64,000 nt of DNA from Chionoecetes opilio (Eukaryota; Arthropoda; Malacostraca; Decapoda; Majidae). Both the position numbers and the translations under genes were made by a program. This document shows, piece after piece, positions 59,983 to 64,000 of the stretch. The stretch spans positions 523,501 to 587,500 of the forward strand of contig JACEEZ010011076.1 of the NCBI GenBank assembly GCA_016584305.1, read 5' to 3'. Each line of letters starts with the position of its first letter. Position 1 is the first letter of the stretch. The notes under the pieces are model-generated. The model saw only the letters and a program-made list of their open reading frames with translations. It made no database searches and was not told where the DNA came from.

Positions 59983-60583
59983 ATTTGTTCAAACGTAATG
60001 ATTAAAGATTAAGTGGAAAACGTTTTTCTTATTGTTTATGCCACAGGCAAAAGTGTGGGTTGTCTTACGTTCATCCGAACGTCGCCACATCATAACTCTT
60101 AACATGCTGTGTGCGGATTGGTGACCTTGACCTACCTTTTCTAGATCAAACAGCTCCAAACACCTCTATTTTGGTGTCTCACACACACATGCATGATGCG
60201 TAGGCCTACTATAATATCTTTCCACGTAAATTTTTGGTGAGCACTTTTGCTGGAATATTGGTGATATATTAATTGAAACTGTAATATTTTAAATTAATAT
60301 CAAGTATCTGACCACCTTTTATAGTATGGCTAATGCTGGAAAAACGACCATATTTTAGCTACGGCTGCATCACAAACCTGTTCTTGAATCAAGTGTACAA
60401 TTTTTAGCTACTCTATGCATCTTTGAAAAATGGCTACCAAATAGTGACAAATTGGCCGATGAAGAAATGTAAACAAACTTTTTTTCTCCCTCTTATGTCC
60501 ATACTTTCCCTCTCAAAACTGTTTGCAAAAATCTATACGAAATTTTCACGAGAGCTGTATTGATTACACAACAGACCCCACTA

Positions 60584-61083
<500 letters not shown>

Positions 61084-61158
61084 CCGTAGATAACACTTTA
61101 GTCGCCACGGTGCACTAGCAGTGACTAGCTGATGTCGCCAGGCGCCATATATTATATT
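61084..61158. mobile_element. Truncated end of the CCGTAGATAACA family
   Basis: CCGTAGATAACACTTTAGTC followed by GCCACGGTGCACTA and TGTCGCCAGGCGCC matches the left arm of 48561-48800. TA precedes it. No right end follows before a different palindromic sequence starts at about 61160. Confidence 0.8.
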
Positions 61159-61413
61159 ATGGCCCTGTCACACTATAGCGTATCGTACTAGCGTATGCCA
61201 GAATATGAAAAATATCACTCATACGCTGGTATACGCTGGTCATACGGCGATTCAGAAAATTATTTTTAAGCATGCTTAAAAATTTGGTGCGTATTCCGAC
61301 GTATATGGTTTATACGCTAAGCATACGTTAGGCATAAGCTGAATACGCTAGAGGTACGATAGAGGTACGTTACTCCAAGATTAATAGACTACGCTGGCGA
61401 TACGCTACTCTTA
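61159..61413. other. GCGTATACGC-rich sequence, probably another MITE
   Basis: Begins GGCCCTGTCACACTATAGCG and is full of TACGCT/AGCGTA motifs in both directions, with a TTTTTAAGCATGCTTAAAAA palindrome at 61262-61281. The right end cannot be placed. Non-coding. Confidence 0.5.
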
Positions 61414-61814
61414 AGCTAGACTCACACTGGGCGTATTTGGCCTCACGTATGGCTACGTACGGGGTTATTTTGGAATACGCTGAAAATCAGGTTCTTACGT
61501 TTTTGAACGTTTTTGATCGTGAATGTAAGTTTTCTTACATTTTCTTAAGTAAACCAAACGTGGAACAATTACGTGAGCTCTGTGCGTTATTTTTTCTTTT
61601 TTGAAAAATTCAAAAATTGTTCCACGTTTGGTTTACTTAAGAAAATGTAAGAAAACTTACATTCACGATCAAAAACGTTCAAAAACGTAAAAAAACATTT
61701 TCCGCGTATTCCAAAATAACCCCGTACGTAGCCATACGTGAGGCCATAGACCACTGTATACCAGGTATACAGTGGTCTATGGTGAGGCCAAATACGCCCA
61801 GTGTGAGTCTAGCA
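61414..61814. mobile_element. PIF/Harbinger-type hairpin MITE with TTA duplication
   Basis: Left end AGCTAGACTCACACTGGGCG; complement of right end TGCTAGACTCACACTGGGCG. The arms stay complementary through CGTATTTGGCCTCACGTATG and further to AAACCAAACGTGGAACAATT on both sides of a short loop at 61579-61613. TTA flanks both ends (61411-61413, 61815-61817). The right arm alone carries a 44-bp extra piece (61738-61788 region), described separately. Confidence 0.85.
61745..61781. mobile_element. 37-bp perfect palindromic insertion with 7-bp duplication
   Basis: CATAGACCACTGTATACC, one A, then the exact complement GGTATACAGTGGTCTATG. GTGAGGC precedes and follows it (61738-61744, 61782-61788); the other arm of the enclosing MITE shows the empty site with one GTGAGGC. 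The 18-bp ends are identical to those of the 984-bp element at 24550-25533. Confidence 0.9.
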
Positions 61815-61838
61815 TTAGCTACTCACAGGTTCGGTAAG

Positions 61839-62010
61839 AGTTTTTTTTTTTTTTTTTTTGAAGAATTTCGTCAGTTATCGACGCAGCTGAGATGGATCTC
61901 CACTGTAACCAGACAGCTCTCTCAGACTACCCCTAGAGAGCTGTCTGCTAGTGCTTATAGTGTTGGTCGAAGCCAGCACCCCGGGAGGCGGGTTACAAAC
62001 CCCCGGCTAA
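61839..62010 (-). mobile_element. SINE family 2, head removed by a Harbinger insertion
   Basis: Matches 52006-52180 closely from the poly(A) tail (T run at 61839-61858) through CAGCACCCCGGGAGGCGGGT to CCCCCGGCTAA. There the sequence changes abruptly to the Harbinger terminus GGCCTCTTTCACACGAGCGG. The uninterrupted copy continues CATCCGG at this point. Confidence 0.88.
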
Positions 62011-62180
62011 GGCCTCTTTCACACGAGCGGTTTTTGCCGTCTGGTGTCTGCCGCTGCGGCGTGCGGCAGACACCGTGCCTCGTTGCGGGCACTTGCGGTT
62101 TCTGCCGCAGGCTCTCTCTCTCAACATCCGCTCTGGTGCCTCAGTCATTGACAGTCAAGTCAGTGCACCACTGTCTTTTG

Positions 62181-62479
62181 ATGATGGAGGACGCCAGAAA
62201 GAGAGTAGTATATGTTCATTTGATGAACAAGATCATCAAAAAAAATAAACGCAGAAAATTCTGGATTCACCCCTTGAACAGCAATCGCCTTCTCCAGGGT
62301 GCATTTTACACTCTTTTCGAAGACCTGAAGGCTGACGATGCAAAGTTCTTCAACTATTTTCGGATGAGCTACCCTTCATATGAAGAACTTGTGGCTAAAA
62401 TGAGAGACTCAATTGAATCAAAGAACACAAATATGAGACTATCCATTCCACCTGAAGAAGCAGTTGCTCTGACTATCAG
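62181..62479 (+). CDS. Harbinger transposase, N-terminal exon
   Basis: From the first ATG at 62181 the exon encodes about 100 residues: a basic leader, RKFWIHPLNSNRLLQGAFYT, LFEDLKADDAKFFNYFRMSY, and RLSIPPEEAVALTIR. This is the conserved start of PIF/HARBI1 transposases (WVRPxxxxRxxxGxFxxLxxELRxxDxxxFxxYFRMS...SPEExLxxTLRFLA). A donor (CAG|GTAAG) ends it at 62479 in phase 2. The next exon with the DDE catalytic residues is not present before the element ends, so no working enzyme can be made from this copy. Confidence 0.87.
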
Positions 62480-62796
62480 GTAAGAAAAAATGCATCTACG
62501 TTGTATATTGAATTTATTGTACGTAAATAGAGTAAAGAAACAATAATCATTATCATACACGGATGATGTTCCATGCATCATGTTATTCCTGTGAATGTGT
62601 AAATAATATTCAAGTTTTCGATTTTATCGGAAATGTAAGCTCCTCCAGTATAAGCATCCTCCAGCGAGGATGTAAAATAATGTCATATCGTAATAATTTT
62701 CTTGCTCTTATTTGAGGATGGGCATCCACTTGACGTTTCATGACATTTACGCTGCTTGCTGATATTTTACATCCTCGCTGTGGCCACTTCTTTATG

Positions 62797-62964
62797 TTAC
62801 GGTGTCGTCACCCCGCCACCCTTCACGAAGCTCTCCACCCACTTATGCACACATTTCCTCGTAACACCCACAATCCTTGATATTTCTTCCTCTGGCCTCT
62901 CTGCCTTGTGTAGAGTCACAATAACTTTAATTTGCTCCTTTGTTAGGTCTTTCTTGCCACCCAT
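62797..62964 (-). pseudogene. Tc1-like transposase N-terminal helix-turn-helix, truncated
   Basis: A 55-codon minus-strand frame with a true ATG (62964) reads MGGKKDLTKEQIKVIVTLHK, AERPEEEISRIVGVTRKCVH, KWVESFVKGGG and a stop. This is a homeodomain-like first helix-turn-helix of Tc1-type transposases, ending in the W..S...G.G linker after which the family normally has a second HTH and the DDE domain. It lies inside the Harbinger element between its two genes. A GCGAGGATGTAAAAT / ATTTTACATCCTCGC inverted pair lies just outside, at 62674-62688 and 62763-62777. Confidence 0.7.
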
Positions 62965-63345
62965 TATGAAAATAATGATAGTTATACCAACGCGCGTCTG
63001 TTCAAATTACTCGCGGGGAGTGAGGCGATCCTTTTCAAAATGCTTCGTCTATAATTGACAAGTGGCATCTGAACATTCCTCAACGGTCTTGATGGACTGC
63101 CCGTGCTTTAAGCAAGCTGCCATATGTAGGATATCTCTCTCGGAAGTCACTAGGCTGCTATAGAGTACATTTTCAGAATTCCCTTATGGGAGCGTCTGTT
63201 ATGATGCGGCGAACAATATTTTGGCGCGTAGTGATGTGTAGTGGCGCGTAGTGACTGCTGTGTGGGTTGTAGTAGTTTGTAGTAATGAGACGAAACAACA
63301 AGTTTGTATGATTTTTGCCGTACTACAGTAGCTGAATGAGGAGGA

Positions 63346-63564
63346 CTATTTGCTTAGTGAATAATAAATAAAAACTCCCCTATTTGTTGTTTTTCTTGTG
63401 TTTTTTTCTTCATAATCAGGATACAGCGAGATATACAGCTGGACCCAAGCTTCTGTCTTCGTTATCTTGTTTTTGTAGTCTTCTCTTGAGGGGTCCCATA
63501 AGCAAGGCCGTCTCTCAATCTCGGAGATCAGCAACTCCGTGTCATGATAATTCAAATTAGCCAT
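63346..63564 (-). CDS. MADF-domain ORF of the Harbinger element (partial)
   Basis: ATG at 63564, 72 codons before TAA. MANLNYHDTELLISEIERRP, CLWDPSREDYKNKITKTEAW, LYPDYEE is the first two-thirds of a MADF domain (LIxxIxxRPxLWDxxxxDYxN...AWxxIA). The third helix is missing, so the ORF is either cut or continues in an exon I cannot place. It pairs with the plus-strand transposase exon as in other PIF/Harbinger elements, and is distantly related to the MADF gene at 41685-43543. Confidence 0.78.
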   Translation of the reverse strand: MANLNYHDTELLISEIERRPCLWDPSREDYKNKITKTEAWVQLYISLYPDYEEKNTRKTTNRGVFIYYSLSK

Positions 63565-64000
63565 GACCCTGAAATTTAAATGCATATGTTTATTGTACAG
63601 AGGTATACAGAATAAGTATGTAAAGACTTAAATTTTCAATATACATTATTGAAAGTTCACATGAAGGAGAATATAGTGCATACCAGCTTTTCCAGTGATG
63701 CAGACGAGGTGGTGGTGTGCTCTTCCTCCTAATGTTGACAGACAACTGACCACCCGATGACCCGCCGCACGCGGGAAACACCGGATGTGTGAAGGCGCCC
63801 ATAGCAATACATTACCACCCAAACCGTTCGCCGGCATTTCTGCCGTTGCGGTCTTGCTGGCATGACGGCAGGGTGCGGCTGCCGCAGCGGCAAAACTGCC
63901 GTCACGGCCCAGTGTGAATACTCCCATAAGAGTCAATAGAAAGCTAAACCGTGCGGCAGAAACCGGACGGCAAAAACCGCTCGTGTGAAAGAGGCCTTAC

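Larger units (their letters stand above)
57310..60583. mobile_element. TIR-bounded element carrying the FEN/XPG-like nuclease gene, TTA flanks
   Basis: The left end TAGTGGGGTCTGTTGTGTAA is repeated in reverse complement at the right end (21 bp perfect, 60563-60583). After a short indel the match resumes with ATTTCGTATAGATTTT, and a looser match continues over about 180 bp (GTTTACATTT blocks near 57405 and 60470). TTA lies on both sides (57307-57309 and 60584-60586). The single gene recognised inside is the nuclease-like ORF at 57597-59982. The interior is interrupted by a non-LTR insertion (58284-59192). The unit looks like a cut-and-paste transposon whose only protein is FEN-like; the class is not one I can name. 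Confidence 0.75.
62011..63996. mobile_element. PIF/Harbinger element inserted in a SINE
   Basis: Ends GGCCTCTTTCACACGAGCGG and, in reverse complement at 63977-63996, the same 20 bases; the match continues TTTTTGCCGTC. TAA lies outside the left end, TTA outside the right. Subterminal GCGGCAGACACC/GCGGCAAAACTGCCG palindromes occur at both sides. Inside are a Harbinger transposase N-terminal exon (plus) and a MADF-domain ORF (minus). The catalytic exons are absent, so this copy is non-autonomous. The window ends four bases after the element. Confidence 0.9.

Overview
This is a gene-poor, repeat-rich stretch of an animal nuclear genome. Long (CA)n, (CT)n and (TA)n tracts, an interstitial (TTAGG)n array (the arthropod telomere unit), CR1-like retrotransposon tails, tRNA-derived SINEs and many small DNA transposons suggest an arthropod, most likely a decapod crustacean. 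That placement is inferred from repeat content and from host proteins that still align along their length to vertebrate homologues; it is not proven.

Four host genes are present, all on the minus strand. (1) The first coding exon of SCCPDH (952-1153); the rest lies off the left edge. (2) A complete eight-exon gene for CGRRF1, a membrane-anchored RING-finger protein (8637-16675), with all splice phases agreeing. (3) A 13-finger C2H2 zinc-finger gene in one large exon (18191-19470). (4) A twelve-exon gene for mitochondrial sarcosine dehydrogenase, SARDH (27664-38947), of about 920 residues, of which 883 come from exons whose phases all agree. SARDH demethylates sarcosine in mitochondria; nothing links the four genes into one pathway.

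The rest is mobile DNA in layers. From 1 to 8.6 kb: a non-LTR fragment, the TTAGG array, pogo/Tc1-like elements and a SINE. The CGRRF1 introns hold a decayed reverse transcriptase, foldback elements and piggyBac-like MITEs. From 20 to 26.3 kb: (TA)n tracts, a SINE, and two hAT MITEs whose target-site duplications are swapped, enclosing a 984-bp element with 7-bp duplications. SARDH introns carry MITEs and five long dinucleotide tracts, four of which start at or within about ten bases of a 5' splice site. From 39.5 to 44.4 kb lies a decayed PIF/Harbinger element; from 44.8 to 50.5 kb microsatellites and two MITEs; from 51 to 53.2 kb retrotransposon, SINE and hAT remnants. At the right edge a second Harbinger element has inserted into a SINE.

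The most unusual feature is a pair of related open reading frames at 53.7-55.4 kb and 57.6-60.0 kb. In order they carry the acidic motifs of FEN1/XPG-type (PIN-like fold) nucleases, followed by a cysteine-rich CXC-like tail. The second copy lies inside a 3,274-bp unit with terminal inverted repeats and TTA on both flanks, so it looks like a DNA transposon encoding a flap-endonuclease-like protein. Both copies are broken.
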